Positions 51,601 through 62,554 of a stretch of DNA of 64,000 bases are shown here, piece after piece (position 1 is the first letter of the stretch; each line of letters begins with the position of its first letter). A program made the translations under genes and the position numbers. The stretch lies in the NCBI GenBank assembly GCA_030549495.1, contig JAUIRK010000078.1, forward strand, positions 1 to 64,000, read 5' to 3'. Under the pieces are notes generated by a model. It saw only the letters and a program-made list of their open reading frames with translations, had not been told where the DNA came from and made no database searches. This DNA comes from Nectonema munidae. Taxonomy: Eukaryota; Nematomorpha; Nectonematoida; Nectonematidae.

Positions 51601-54600
51601 CTATCTCATCGAAATAGTATGTAAAAATGTTTCCTCTAAATTAATAATGGTGATAAATATAAAAAGATGAATATTATCATTGGCAAATTCAAGAGAGAAA
51701 GTTTTAAGATACATACGTTCCCTTTGTTATACACTTTTATGTATTAAAAAGTTATTATACATTTATATTTTTTCTCATATTTAAGTATATGAGCCTCGAT
51801 GCTTGTTAGGGTGTACTTCTCAGCTTAACAGTTGAAGGTCAGGGGTTCGATCCCCAAGGCTCCCTACTTTTAAAAACAAAATCACAAAAAAATGTGATTA
51901 ACCATCTCAAGCATAATGCGAGAATATAGCCTTACGGTTGAAAGTGCGTTGATATCTGCAACCAACCAACCATATTTAAGTATATATTTTACAGTTCTAT
52001 TATTTCACAGTGGTGAGTAGAGAGTGCATAGAACATGGCGTTGATTCTCGTTTGCAAACCCAACCACTCTAACTTGCATATGCATAAGTCGATACAAGCA
52101 GATTAAATTGCGTACAAAATTTTTTAAAAAACAATTTTTTTTCTTTTTGATTCATAATTTACTTTTTTTAATAAAAATATTTTTAGGTTACTTTGTTTGT
52201 ATTAACTTACAAAGATCATTAACTTACAAGTTACAAGTAAGTCTTCAGCCATTTTATAATCCAAAATTTATTTTCAAGGTGGTTAAGTTAAACAGTTAAC
52301 GTCTGTGATTTAAACTTAGGATTTTGTGAAATTAAAGTAGTACTATGATTTTATGGATCTTCATATAAACTCATCATTCATTCTATTTTAATGGCCATGA
52401 TTAATCCCAACAAGCTGGGGTGAGTCGAATACATAAACATATAAATGCTTAGTTTATACATAAACATAAACTTACAAATATTTAAAAAATGAAACGCGCA
52501 ATTTATTACTTTTTTTAGTAAATCTTTTCAGCATTGAAAATTAAGGAAGTGTATATACAATACAAAATCATGCATACCAAATTTCTCTGTATAAACAAGT
52601 GAAACTGATTATTATTTTCAATTATTTGGACGCCTTTTTGAGAATCCCTAGTATAAATAGTGTATTGAAACACCAATAAGTTCTTACTCTTTGACATCTC
52701 ATGAAGATTCTGGAGATAAAGAAACTTAAATTTGATAATATAAGTTCTAAATAGCTTCAACATCTTGAACTTTTGTTCATTTTAATGACGATAACTGAAA
52801 TGATGAAAATGATCATTCTTAAAAAAGAAATAAGCTGTCTGGAACAAACTTTAAATGAAAAATTCCTGCCTGTTCATGGAACTTTTTTAAGCATCAGAAT
52901 GACTGTTTACCATTTTTCATACTTTTTTTAATATTGAAGTAATTGAATGAATTATAGAATTTTCTAAACAATCCTAACCTAATGCCACTGAAATAAATAA
53001 GACTTTTAACGTTCACAAGCAGTAGCGCAGCTAAAAATTATTTGAACAAGGATAAAATATTTCCCCGAGGCTGTGCCAGAGTGTCATGGTCTCTCGCCAT
53101 CCTCACAATCTCTCAAAAGAACTTCGTTTTATTGAGGAAGCAGTATACCATATTTTGGAAATGATTATACTAAACTGTTTTAAAAAGGCCTACGAATTAG
53201 ATTTTGATAAAATGAGAGATCGCAGTGTTTTTCTTCTCAATACTGTATAAACTTTAAGAAAAGTGCTGAAGCGTCATTTGTTTGAAATAAAAAGTTTTTC
53301 ATTCAAAGCATTTACATCTTCTACATTTAGTACTTCAAATTTTTTTTTGTTTGAAACTGTATAAACTTTGATATGTAGTAAGGAAAAGATCTGTCAATTA
53401 TTTTTCAAATTATGAAACTTAGAAAAAAAGGTGTTAAATATAAAAATTTCATCCACTTTGAGATCTAAAAAGTCTATAAACTATCCAAAAATAACCTCGA
53501 GTAATGTTAAATATAGAGAACGAATTTTTACAAAATTCTAACAAGCTGTGATGGAATAAATGTATGTCAGTGGTATAATAATTGCTTAGTAATGGTTATA
53601 GCAATTCTCTGAACGAAAAGAAAATCAAAGCGACTAAAAGATGTGCTTCAAAAGAAAAGAGAAGTTGGGTGGATCAAAATATATCACAATACTGTTGTTA
53701 TAAGAAGACGTTACCCGTGCATATTTACCATCACTTAATTGATATGATAATAAACCAATCGATTTTATACAGGTTGACGACAGTAGATATATTTGACCAA
53801 TTAGCACTTAATCTTGTTGACTTACTCTAATATTAATTTCGTATCAATTTAAAGCACTTTATAGCAAAATTATCGAAAGCAGAAAGAAGGTTTTTGTTCG
53901 GATTCTCTAACTCAGGTTCTTAGGAAATCGAAAATTTCTGTATACCGAAAGACACTGCCCGTCGCAGATTTTTTATCCTTCAAATCATTCGCAAATATCC
54001 GTGTCAAACCGCATACTCTCTAATATGGAAACAGAACATAATTTTTTTTAAATCGAAAAGTACATAGCTAAGAAGGAGTTCTGATAAAATTTTTACACAT
54101 CATTAATCGCTCACACCCAATTTCATACATTCACATAAATCCTAAACACATAAAATGATGTATACAGACAAATTACAAGACATAATACTCACACTAGCGA
54201 TGTCTTACACATTCATTGATGAAGAGAAATGATGAAGCATCACTTTCAATAATGAAATTTGTGCAATAATGATATATGAGTGAAGGTGAATGCAATACGG
54301 TTAAAAAATAAGTGAAAATTATTGTAAGAGATGAGGAAAAATAGAAATGAGTTTTGAATGAAAATTCTTTCGTCTTCCTATGATTTAGAATGATACAGAG
54401 TTGAAATAATAAGGACTGTATTGGAACAAATCTAAATCCTTTATATACCAGATCCTTGACAAACTGGATGTTTTCTCAGTACGGATTAATGCATTTGATT
54501 CCGCCGTTACTAGTTTAGAAAATAAAATGCGGAATTTAGTTTTATAAAAACAAAATGGCATCAATTGAAAAATCGTTTTCATTTTTTTTATGAATATTTG

Positions 54601-57600
54601 AAATGTTCTTGCTTCTCGAGTCTAACTGTTTTAGATAAAGTTGTGAAAAATTAAAAAACCTATATCAAAATTTTTGTTAAAATCTCCATAAATATGTTTT
54701 CATCACCAAAATCGGTGTTTTCAGAGAATATGCCTTAAAACACTTCTGAAATTATTTCGGTTGTACACAAAGATACGTCTTTATACTTAAAATCTTCAAA
54801 AATATCACGATTTTTGTTAAAGCACTCTCTTTTATCTTATGACAAAATTATTAACTTTAAGGAATTTTATTCGATTTTTCTCGACAGCTTCTTTTTAAAC
54901 TCACTATAATCGTGCCAGATAATCACTGATTCTTTCTTACAATATCAAAATAGTAGAATTTTTTTATTATAAAAAACTAACTACCTTTCTCGCTCCTTCG
55001 CTACGAACTAATTCACAATATTTTCCCCTTTGAATGGAGAGAGATATCTCGCAGCCAACCCCAGTCCTTTGTGACACACTGTGTCTGAAAGGGTTAAAAC
55101 TTACTGGAAGATCAAATTGGATACCGTCTACTTTTTCGTTTAAATTGTTGCGCCCCTAAAAAAGAATGGAGTAAGCGCTATTTTCCACTTCACCTAAAAG
55201 GTAGCAAAAAATTGGAACAAGTGGAAGAAGGAGAGTGCATGCATTTAGCAAATGATACACGTCGTCTTAGTTCAATTCGGGAACGTGACATGCCGATGCA
55301 AGATTATAAAAAACAAAAAGAGTAGAGCCATGATGAAGAAAAGAGGACCTGTTGTCGCAGTATGTAAGCAGTTTGAATCTCTCATTTCCGGTAGCACAAA
55401 CGACGTCATGTACAATTTCAATTGGCCAGTAGCATTTGAAATCTGTCTACGACAAATAGGATAACATTTAAACAATCATTACTGACAATAACAGGTGTGG
55501 GTGGAAGTGGTGAATGGTGATGTAGGCACAATGACCGATTTATTTAGAAGGAAAATTGGACCGCATATCCCACCCCATTTCTCCTCAAATTCAGTCCTTC
55601 ATCGTTTCTTCTTTCATTACTTCAAACAAAATAAATTTTCAGAAGAAAATATATTTGTTAATACTCAATAATCAAGATGAGACAGGTAATTTGAAGTTAG
55701 TGTAGAGTTAAATTTCTTTATGAATTTTAGACGAATCCATATTAAAGCAATCTCTATTAGACTGTTTTTACTTTAAGTGCGCCCTTTTTCACTTTAACCG
55801 CGTCTCTTTTTACTTTAAATGCGCCCTTTTTCAACTTTAAGTATATAAAACGTTGATAAAGCAGAAAATAATAATGATTTAGATCGTACTTCATTCCATT
55901 CATGGACAAGTTGAGATTAAAAAATATGTATCTATAAATTCAGACAAAACTAAGATTCTTTAATTCTTGTCAAGGTTTTTTTTCAGGTTAAATTTTTTCC
56001 TTTTTTTTTCAAACACTCCCTAACACTTCGATTCATGTTCTTGGCAAAGTTTCTGCTTTTTTCAGAAAAAAACTTTCTATTGAGTTAATTAGGATGTCTA
56101 GGTATTCATTATATCTCAGTTATCCCGGAAAAATATTTAAACATAAAGTCTGCTTATTTTATTTTTTTGCTTTTTTGTTGCTGAATTCATAAATTTTGCT
56201 TAAAACGTTAAAAAATAAAAAGACCACTTAAAGTGGAAGCAGTTCATAAACACTGAACAAAAAACTTATCAAAAGAAGCAAAAATTTAGTCATAAATGAG
56301 CGTCAAAGTTTAAAAGCAAGCACAAAAATACTTCAAAATGAAAAAAATTGAAGAAAGCAAGTGCATTCGTATTGGTTCTCTGACAGAGAATATAAAAGGA
56401 CTTGCGTATTCTGCAAGCTTCATTTTGCCATTTGAGCACTGTTTGTTTTTTTCACAATACGTCTCCAATTCTTTCTTTTTTCTTCTTCTGTTTTTAACTT
56501 TAACTTCAACCAGTCATAATGCCTGAAAAAGTTTCGTTCGAAAAAAAGGAAAAGCTTGTGGATTTAGTTATCGAGAATAATTTTAGTATTAAAGATGCTG
56601 CGAATATACTGTTTTTAAAATATTCAACAGCAAAATCAATAATTTACAGGAACAAAGAAAGCGATGGAGTTAGAAAGCATGGAGGACAAAAAACAAGCTC
56701 TTTTGATGATGAAAAGTTGCTCTTTATTGAAAAAGCTATAGAAGATTGCTCAACACTGACTCTACAAAAAATAAAAGACAAACTCAAATCAAGATTTGAT
56801 TTTGAAACTAGTACAACTTCTATTCATCAACAGCTTGTAAAGTAAATAAAATTAACACTGAAAAGGACGAGTAAAGAAATTGAAGCTGTGAATTAGGATA
56901 GAAGTGTCACATTAAGACAAGAATATGCTTTACATATGGCAAGTAACGCCCCAAAAGACCATGGCTTGTATGTCTTCATTGACGAATCTGGGTTTAGCAA
57001 TCATCTCACAAGAGCATATGCCAGGTTCAGAAAAGGCACAAAAGCTGTAACAGTCATTCCAACACAAAAATCAAAAAATACTCCTCTTCTGTTGGCAATC
57101 AACTGTAACAAAATCCGTCACTATAAATTGTATACCTCTATGGACAATGCGACCATTCACAAACCGCAAAAAACAAGGATTTTTTCATGCAAAACAGTAA
57201 TCGTGTCAAGCTTCAATACCTTTCTCCTTACTCATACATGCGAATCCCATTGAAAATATTTTTTTCAAAGATTAAGAGTAGATGTAGGCAAACGATGTCT
57301 AACGACAACAAAACGCATGATATCCAGGAGGTTATAAAAGAAACACTAAAGACAATTACAATATTGGATTTAAACAATTTTTACAGATACATGTTTTCCA
57401 ATCTAAACCTGGCCATGAATGGAGAAGAGTATAATCCAAATCATTATTATTAAAACAAATTTTTTTGCTGTATCAACTTTTTTAAATTTTCATTTTAAAC
57501 TCTTTCTTCTTTTGCCTTTTCTCATTACTTTTGATAAAAAAATAACATGTTCTGTTTTCGAAAATTTTTATAAACTTTAATTTTGGATAAATTTATAGCT

Positions 57601-60600
57601 CAAATTCTATATTTTGAAAAACAAATTATGAAATTTGAACAGTTTTAAAAAATGAAAAGACTCACTTTTAGTGAAAAAGAACACATTTGAAGTAAAAAAG
57701 GGCGCACTTAAGGTGAAAAAAAGCGCACTTAAAGTAAAAACAGTATATACGAATCAGTTTTAGACATAATGGATTTGAACAAATGAGTCTATAAGACCAA
57801 TTCGCATTCGATCAATTGGTATTAGACCAAGCGTAACAAGGCGGATAGATTAGGTTAGATTATTTGTATACCGCGTGGTCAACTGTAGGCAGCCTTGTCG
57901 CAAGATTCTAAGTACCGGGTAGGGGAGGGGGTGCGCCAAAACTGATTTTAATTGGGTTTTAAATATAAGAAAGTATGTACATTTATATATTATAAAAATA
58001 ATATATTGTTTTTATTATAATAATTAAAAATAAAAATGAACAGATAATCGATTTCTGGTGTAACGTGTGTATGTATTTCTGGGTGCGCGAGGGAAGTCAA
58101 AATAAATCCCAGGAAAAGGAGGCTAAGCCCCCCCCCCCCATTAACGAACTTGTATGCAGGTATTATTTGAAGAACAAAAGCATGGACGAATATAAGGTGT
58201 TTTTTAGCAACAGAAGTGCGCCGGTCAGGGAATCATCTACTTAGCGCAACAGAAGGGTGTCACATTGATCTGAAATAAGTAGGTTAGTAAAAATCGTATA
58301 CTCACACAAGAAGTGTCGTTCTTTACTGATTTAAGAAATAGAGCTTTACCATTCGACAAACAAAGTCCATAGCCATTCAATGATGCAATGTGCACAATCG
58401 ATACAGCATAAACACCATTTTCATCATCTATAAAAACAAAATTAACATGGCATAATTTATTGATACAAAATAAATTGTATTGCAAAGCTTAAAAAAACTG
58501 TTTCCAAAAGCAATTAAATATCTGGAAAAGATCTAGAGGTAAAGAAGATATAAAGGTACCGTGGGTTTTCATCAAGAAGGCACAATTGCGGCGCTTGTAT
58601 CGAACTATGAAAAAAGTAGGCTTGATGCGGGATCGAACATAAGACCTTGAGTTATCAAAACCCAGCATCTAACCAACCTTACTCACGCCCCGAGATAAAA
58701 TAATATGTAGTAAAATATATTATTTATAATTATATCAATATTTTAATATTTCTATTTAAAAAAAGGTAAAATTATAGAAAATATGCTGAATAAGCTGTTG
58801 GATTATTAAATAAAAACATATATTTATAAGAGCAATATAGAACAGAGGAACCTCGGTTTGAGAAATTATCAATAAAACTTTTAGTTATGCGAAACATTTG
58901 TGAACAGGAAAGGTCTTTCTTATTTTGTGTAAATTATCATATGCTAATTATTAACTTGCTATATGTAAAATACATCAATATATACTTAAAATAGAGGAAA
59001 AACAACCATTATAAAGAAACACGTATTGCTCAATTTTCGACTTCATGATCCAAGAAACAATTCATGAGCTGAGTCAAAATTTGATGGCAAAAATTGTTCT
59101 TAACCCATTTAAGACCAAGCAAAGCAGACGATATCTAAAAAAACGCAGACGATTTATATTCAAAGTCATTGAAAAAAGCAGACGAAGATGAAATTACTTA
59201 TGTTCCAAAATAGGAACATTGGTCGTAAATGGGTTAAACCGATTTTTTCGTTAATCGAAATAACAACAGATATAAAGAAGCGAGCAGTACGTTATGGTGG
59301 ATTTTTGCGGGTTGGCTGAAATTACACTGGTTTATCGCTGCTGCTGCGAAAGTGTAACAAAATTCTACACTTTTCCCTGAGAGTACTTGCTTTTATGAAA
59401 ATACTTTCTCAGTTTAAACAAAGCTACAACAAGAACAACAGCTATAACAGAGGTTCCACTCTACTTCAAGAACAGTTTGAGGTGTAGGGAGCAGTTAAAG
59501 GCATGAAATTAAGAGGCGAATGTCTTGCATGCTTTCAGTAATCAACGAAATTACTCAAAACAATTCACAACTTAGAAATTTGTTTATAAATATCAAAAAA
59601 TTTAAAGATAAAAAATTATTTCAAAAAATAATGTGTAAAAATAAGAGCAAGGATAAATATCATAAAAACACGAAATTCAATGAAAAGAAAAGAGTTCAAT
59701 TGTTTCGATTATGAAGCATATGATCCAAAAAAACTTTAGAATATTGAAGACGTTAGAGAAATGTGTTTGAAACTGCAAGCGTGTAAACAACTTTTATATC
59801 GTGGGTTGATTGTTTTCGATGGACAATGCCACATTTCACGTGCTGTTGCTCCTTCTCAATGTCAAAAACAGAAGTTGGGTAGAAAATCAGTATCTAGTTG
59901 ATTGTAATCAATGATACCTAGGTTACGTTTCGAAAGGAAATTTCGTATTTTTTTGGTAGCGTAAAATCGTATCGGAATAAAAAAAGATATTTAAAAAAAC
60001 ATATCAAAATTTCGAAAAAAATCTAAACGTAATAGAACCAGAGCAAATTGAGATATTTTATCTTGTGAATAAATTGTCCAATTTGGTTTAGTACAATCTT
60101 TGCATATATTATGCACTGCGGATTTAAAGGGGGCGGAACCGGGGTACGCCCCGCCCCCCTAAAATTGCATTGCCAATTGGTTGAAAATTTTTCTCGACCT
60201 AATTCTTTTCGTAGAACTCAAATATTATAATGATTTCTGCAACTTGTTTTTTAGATTCAATCTTTCTCTGAAGTGAGAAGCTCTAAAAAGTTTTTTGTTT
60301 CAATCATAGTTTAGTGTGGGATTTATTACTTTTTAATTATTAATTTTTTTTGTAAATTTATTATTTAAACACATCAAGTTCAACAACATTAATTCACTTC
60401 GCAGTTCAATGGATGAGGATCGTTTTAATGCTCTCATTCTTCTTTTTGTTCACAGAGATATTCGATTGGATATTGACACCATTATTTATATGTATGCTAT
60501 AAAGTGTCCTAGACGGATGAGTCTTTTATAATCCTCTTAGTTCTTAATGTAGTTACTTTCTTATAATAAACTTATAATTTTTTGATACATTATTATGATA

Positions 60601-62554
60601 CTCCAAGTCAATTTTCGCTTTTTATTAAACTATTACCCAAGATAAGATAAAAATAGCTTAAATTTATATGCTTCAAATTTGAGTTCTAGTTTAGCAAAAT
60701 CCGCCCCCTAATGCCAATTTTTAGATCCGCTCCTGTTATGTGCTTACATTAATTTTTTTATAATATTCGTTTAAACTCCATCATAGAACATTTATCTTCC
60801 CATCGACACCACCCCACATAGAAATGTTTCATAAAAACATTAATCAATATCCAACAATTAAGAGAAAAAATACAAACCAAAAATATATCCTATACAATAC
60901 ACTGTTTTTAGCAATGTTTTAAAAGAAAAAGCAGATTTATTACTACTATAAGGTAAAAAAAAGCATAGGACAATTTAGTAAATTTGTCTATCTTATCGAC
61001 CCTTAATAATCTGTTATCGACCCCCAGGGGTCGATATCGACCACTTTGGCGATCCTTGGTTTAAAGAGACATTAGAACATAGTTTGAAATATGAAAGTGT
61101 ACTAAGCAAGATTAGGAACATAAAATTGGTTACATGTTAGATAACAAATGCCTGGAAAAAGTTCACTCAAAATTTAAGTATTGCAACGTAAAAAAGGGAG
61201 CTCTCAATTAGGCCGCCTTTTAAATTCAACTATATATTACTTAAAACGTATTTCAAAACAGAAAAAGTTCTTTCAAAGCTAACTGGAGCGAGAGTTAAAG
61301 ATAAAATGTGTTTTTTTTCAAAGAATTATTTTCATGACACCACCACTCAAAAATATTCTGACTTGTTAACTCCGATTACACGATCAAATCTTTAAACTAG
61401 CTCTTTAACTTGCAAACTTTTGATGGTTAGACATTGTTTTCTTCTTTTGTATTTATTCAAGTAAATTATATACTTTCTTGATAAATTGATTTAAAAATAC
61501 CATATTTCATCATGATTCCATTTTAACAGGCGATGATGATTAATCCCAGGGAGATGGGATGAGCTGGATCAACAAAGATGTTTAACAAACTGATTCAAGT
61601 AATCTTTAAAAATTCATCAGAAATGTAATTAAGTTATTTTTAAAATATCATATTTGATTATATTGCATGTCTATTTAGATACAGTGGTGTTAAGTAAGTG
61701 AAAATTAAGTAATAAATATATAAATCGTAAAACCGTATCGACTGGAATTTGTCTTCCCTCAAGTAATGGGTTCCATTTTGATCAATTTATTTACAACTCA
61801 AAGGTTACATAAAAAAACGTACCAGGATCGAAATTGTAAAGAACTTTGATATAATTTAGTATCTTTTCGTCGTTATTTCAAATCATATTTATAATTATAT
61901 ACATATATTATATTTATTTTTATAGTTAGTTAATTAGAAATATCACGAGATTAACATATGATGGCTGCTATTTACCTTTTCAATAACTTCTTAAATTCAA
62001 TACCTTATAGACCGAGCAAAGGCAAACCCCTGACAACCAATAGAAGTGAAGCTAGACATACAAGTCACATCAGAAATCGAGTATCTGTCCATTTGTTATT
62101 TGCACTTCTAGATACTATTCGGCGAATCTACATTGTTATTTTTACGCGGGTTTCAAACACTCTTCTTAAATACAAGTAATAAGCGTGTGACTGCTACAGT
62201 AAATATATAAGTTAGAAAGACAGTTAATCAAACTGTTATTTAGTATTTTAGAAAAATCGTCATTGCGTTTATAAATACAGTATGCCATTCACGCACATTG
62301 CCTGCACGTCTTTAGTATACAAGCGTAAAAATAGAATTAATATATAAGTATGCAATCTTGAGTATAAGGAGTAATGGAGGAAAATAGGATAATTCATTAT
62401 AAATAAAATACCTGATAACGAGTGCTTACGAGAGTTTCCGATGATATTTCTTAGTTCCATCATGCTAAACTTCTTACTTAATTTTACCCAGTCTATGCGC
62501 AGTAAAGAGCCATTGTCAAAGAATATAAACATATCTTCCTTGATAAGAGACATT
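39271..62554 (-). CDS. RIC1: RIC1, Rab6 GEF subunit (seven exons joined)
   Basis: RIC1 works with RGP1 at the Golgi as the nucleotide exchange factor for Rab6 (yeast Ypt6). Reading the minus strand, the exons are 62554-62412, 58427-58306, 55446-55349, 51635-51339, 46519-46418, 42876-40018 and 39643-39271. Intron phases agree at all six joins, and the total gives about 1,330 codons with no stop. They cover human RIC1 (about 1,420 residues) from 'APIMSL' to the end. The N-terminal half is the beta-propeller; the long sixth exon holds the end of it and the RIC1 domain (for example NLDEFAYELTIAC, IAHCARKSEAALWPYIF, SFLVILQNIENFSVS). The five larger introns are 2.8-4.8 kb and loaded with transposons; the last is 374 bases. 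The first ~100 codons are not identified. A 32-base open segment at 62892-62861 (LYASVYKTR) with correct borders and phase may be one more exon. Confidence 0.9.
40018..42876 (-). CDS. RIC1: RIC1 exon 6 (2.86 kb, core of the protein)
   Basis: Acceptor GTTTGCTAG, donor TTG|GTATGT, 953 codon-equivalents. Early residues (IFEQFPNEAIMLSYNFLFYP) match the QPSILLFQFIKSVL segment. ISSTYLKAHS and FGFAIYSTLTDKLKYF finish the propeller. The RIC1 domain follows (PLTICVPLIQTVKSC; FLHHLITQMLQQNLDEFAYE; PRVITFLKKFPIHFPKVIAH; LWPYIFMTTDKPIDLFKQS). LHIFALFLECGLIDWAFIIS and LQNW close it. It is an unusually large uninterrupted exon for a gene whose other exons are 98-373 bases. Confidence 0.95.
42877..46417. 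other. RIC1 intron 5
   Basis: Besides the Tigger element (44731-46255) it holds a plus-strand frame at 43275-43484 (EFINPIVLAQLRDNKFPLIH) with no family recognised. It also holds an AT-rich stretch at 44200-44460 with ATATATGTGAACAAGTATAA-like words. Confidence 0.5.
44731..46255 (-). mobile_element. Tigger/pogo transposon, internally deleted
   Basis: Inverted ends CAGTAGAACTCCTC at the left (44731) and GAGGAGTTCTACTG at the right, each flanked by TA, as for Tc1/mariner-superfamily elements of the pogo/Tigger branch. The minus strand carries the C-terminal half of the DDE transposase. One piece is at 45656-45396 (MFAELYHEWLLEFDKL; NVLLFVDNAPGHPQDV; NCTSVLQPLDQGIIHTFKRY), with the Asp of FVDNAPGH and the Asp of LQPLDQG. 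An acidic tail piece is at 45292-45032. The N-terminal DNA-binding domain and first catalytic Asp are missing, replaced by unrelated AT-rich sequence. Dead copy of 1.53 kb. Confidence 0.85.
46418..46519 (-). CDS. RIC1: RIC1 exon 5 (102 bases)
   Basis: A small exon, bounded by TTTTTAG and AAT|GTGAGT. It reads FESSVIVDMHWGSENYALII and then ICNLPQDGGKDFS, matching the family's KINSMSWGAEGYHLWVISG blade. It enters with one base and leaves with two, agreeing with both neighbours. Confidence 0.85.
46520..47013. other. RIC1 intron 4, 3' part
   Basis: No transposon or exon recognised. It contains a mildly GC-richer patch around 46580-46690 with no frame. Confidence 0.4.
47967..49295. mobile_element. 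Non-autonomous hAT element nested in the hAT at 47014
   Basis: Imperfect ends AAGGGGTGCACATCC and GGATGTGCGCCCCTG, flanked on both sides by the identical 8-mer ATATAACT (47959-47966 and 49296-49303). The insertion point lies inside the transposase gene of the older hAT. A G run follows the left end. The 1.33-kb interior codes for nothing recognisable and contains a further MITE at 48388-48585. The right end is shared with 8161-8175. Confidence 0.9.
48388..48585. mobile_element. 198-bp MITE nested two levels deep
   Basis: Ends CAGTGGCGTGGCTAGGC and TTGGCTACACCACTT are inverted repeats. They are flanked by CTTCTCTC (48380-48387) and CTTCTGTC (48586-48593), an 8-bp duplication with one mismatch. 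There is no coding capacity. The C/T-rich host site is CTCTCTTCTCTC-like. Confidence 0.8.
50552..50689 (+). mobile_element. 138-bp piggyBac-type MITE, copy 1
   Basis: Bounded by TTAA at both ends, with 15-base inverted ends of the form CCCATTTAMGACCAA. A palindrome, ATGTTCCTATTTTGGAACAT, lies just inside the left end, and TCGTCTGC occurs three times inside. It differs from the copy at 59100-59237 (opposite strand) at only two positions, both in the left terminal repeat. It sits 10 bases outside the right end of the hAT at 47014-50541. Confidence 0.9.
50690..51338. other. RIC1 intron 4, 5' part
   Basis: No exon or repeat border recognised in this 650-base stretch. Frames on the minus strand here look accidental. 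Confidence 0.4.
51339..51635 (-). CDS. RIC1: RIC1 exon 4
   Basis: Acceptor TAATTTAG, donor CAG|GTTTCT (non-ideal), 297 bases. It reads GNIFTYYFDEIDRNLLLSYS, then KCHLEWSTDGRCLAHSTT and WRIYSTFGIECAVNSLQSD. This matches the family's [35 protein letters not shown] and LWSVFGAQLICTLGGDF. The frame stays open past the donor, but the homology and phase both stop there. Confidence 0.85.
51791..51970 (+). mobile_element. Intact tRNA-derived SINE, family 2
   Basis: A complete 180-bp SINE. The tRNA-like head starts GAGCCTCGATG and ends CCCCAAGGCTCC, so the two ends can pair like an acceptor stem. It has the B box GGTTCGATCC, then a body with a TGTGATTAACCATC word, and a tail of ACCAACCAACC. It is flanked by a perfect 15-bp duplication, CATATTTAAGTATAT (51776-51790 and 51971-51985), the mark of LINE-driven insertion. 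This defines both borders of the family exactly. Confidence 0.92.
51986..55348. other. RIC1 intron 3
   Basis: No exon found between exons 3 and 4, and none is needed, because the phases join directly. Besides the SINE at its 3' end, a short repeat at 52376-52445 recurs at 61522-61590. Around 52980-53110 and 54990-55080 are moderately GC-richer patches without frames. Confidence 0.45.
52340..52445 (+). repeat. Dispersed repeat, copy 1 (GATTAATCCCA motif)
   Basis: The segment around TTTTAATGGCCATGATTAAT, then CCCAACAAGCTGGGGTGAGT, matches the segment at 61495-61595 (TTTTAACAGGCGATGATGATT, CCCAGGGAGATGGGATGAGC) with scattered differences. The family is not recognised. A SINE body or LINE 3' end is possible. 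Confidence 0.5.
55349..55446 (-). CDS. RIC1: RIC1 exon 3 (98 bases)
   Basis: Acceptor TTTGTCGTAG, donor AACAG|GTCCTC. It reads TDFKCYWPIEIVHDVVCATG, then NERFKLLTYCDN. The family has the order WPQDVVDGTCVAVNNKYRL, MAFGCVSG at this point. It enters in phase 0 and leaves with two bases, matching exons 2 and 4. The frame remains open beyond the donor, which hides the border. Confidence 0.8.
55763..57744 (+). mobile_element. IS630/Tc1-mariner-type transposon, internally deleted
   Basis: The ends start ACTGTTTTTACTTTAAGTGC and its inverse. Each end carries three direct ~25-base repeats of the form ACTTTAARTGCGCCCTTTTT (55772-55842 and 57672-57740), likely transposase-binding repeats. The transposase runs left to right in about three pieces: an HTH domain at 56519-56845 (FEKKEKLVDLVIENNFSIKD; AANILFLKYSTAKSIIY), a first catalytic segment at 56936-57150 (GLYVFIDESGFSNHLTRAYA), then directly the second Asp (SMDNATIHK). 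About 50 codons between the two Asp are missing. A shifted last piece (LSPYSYMRIPLKIFFSKIKS) carries the expected PPYSP...N.IE-type region. No clean TA duplication could be seen. Inactive. Confidence 0.8.
57745..58305. other. RIC1 intron 2, 5' part, with poly-G/C repeat ends
   Basis: GTAGGGGAGGGGGTGCGCC (57917-57936) and a long C run (58128-58140) look like the two ends of a worn hAT-type MITE of about 220 bp, but target duplications were not found. Confidence 0.4.
58306..58427 (-). CDS. RIC1: RIC1 exon 2
   Basis: Acceptor TTTTTATAG, donor TGT|GTGAGT, 122 bases. It completes an Asp codon and reads DENGVYAVSIVHIASLNGYG, then LCLSNGKALFLKSVKNDTSC. The family has [29 protein letters not shown] here. 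In phase with both neighbours. Confidence 0.9.
58560..58692 (-). mobile_element. tRNA-like SINE, family 1 (single copy form)
   Basis: On the minus strand: CGGGGCGTGAGTAAGGTTGG (A-box area TGGTTAGATGC), B box GTTCGATCCCGC, then the body CATAGTTCGATACAAGCGCC, GCAATTGTGCCTTC. This is the same unit as the hairpin at 22066-22307, but without the second head. Sequence differences suggest an older copy. Confidence 0.7.
59100..59237 (-). mobile_element. 138-bp piggyBac-type MITE, copy 2
   Basis: The same element as 50552-50689 in inverse orientation, flanked by TTAA on both sides. It keeps better-matched terminal repeats (CCCATTTAAGACCAA and TTGGTCGTAAATGGG). Only two differences separate the copies, so they moved recently or are being kept alike. 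It lies in RIC1 intron 1, and copy 1 lies in intron 4. Confidence 0.9.
60114..60735. mobile_element. Probable hAT-type MITE (~620 bp)
   Basis: The left end CACTGCGGATTTAAAGGGGG and the right end CCCCCTAATGCC...AGATCCGCTCCTG form imperfect inverted repeats with inner G/C runs. They resemble the 235-bp element at 23390-23624. Both flanks contain TTATG, but a full 8-bp duplication is not clear. The AT-rich interior codes for nothing recognised. Confidence 0.5.
61495..61595 (+). repeat. Dispersed repeat, copy 2 (GATTAATCCCA motif)
   Basis: Partner of 52340-52445. It shares GATTAATCCCA followed by a short hairpin (CCCAGGGAGATGGGAT) and GAGC/GAGTCGAAT. Same orientation. Confidence 0.5.
62412..62554 (-). 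CDS. RIC1: RIC1 exon 1 of those identified
   Basis: Acceptor TATGTTTTTAG, donor TCAG|GTATTT, 143 bases. It reads MSLIKEDMFIFFDNGSLLRI, then DWVKLSKKFSMMELRNIIG. It matches [20 protein letters not shown] and HLIHWEG of the family. Because it starts with one base of a split codon after a good acceptor, the ATG here is internal and more N-terminal exons must exist upstream. Confidence 0.85.

Larger units (their letters stand above)
58693..62411. other. RIC1 intron 1
   Basis: It holds the second piggyBac-type MITE (59100-59237), a hAT-type MITE candidate (60114-60735) and a dispersed repeat (61495-61595). A plus-strand Lys-rich frame at 59520-59714 shows no homology. No extra exon was recognised. 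Confidence 0.45.
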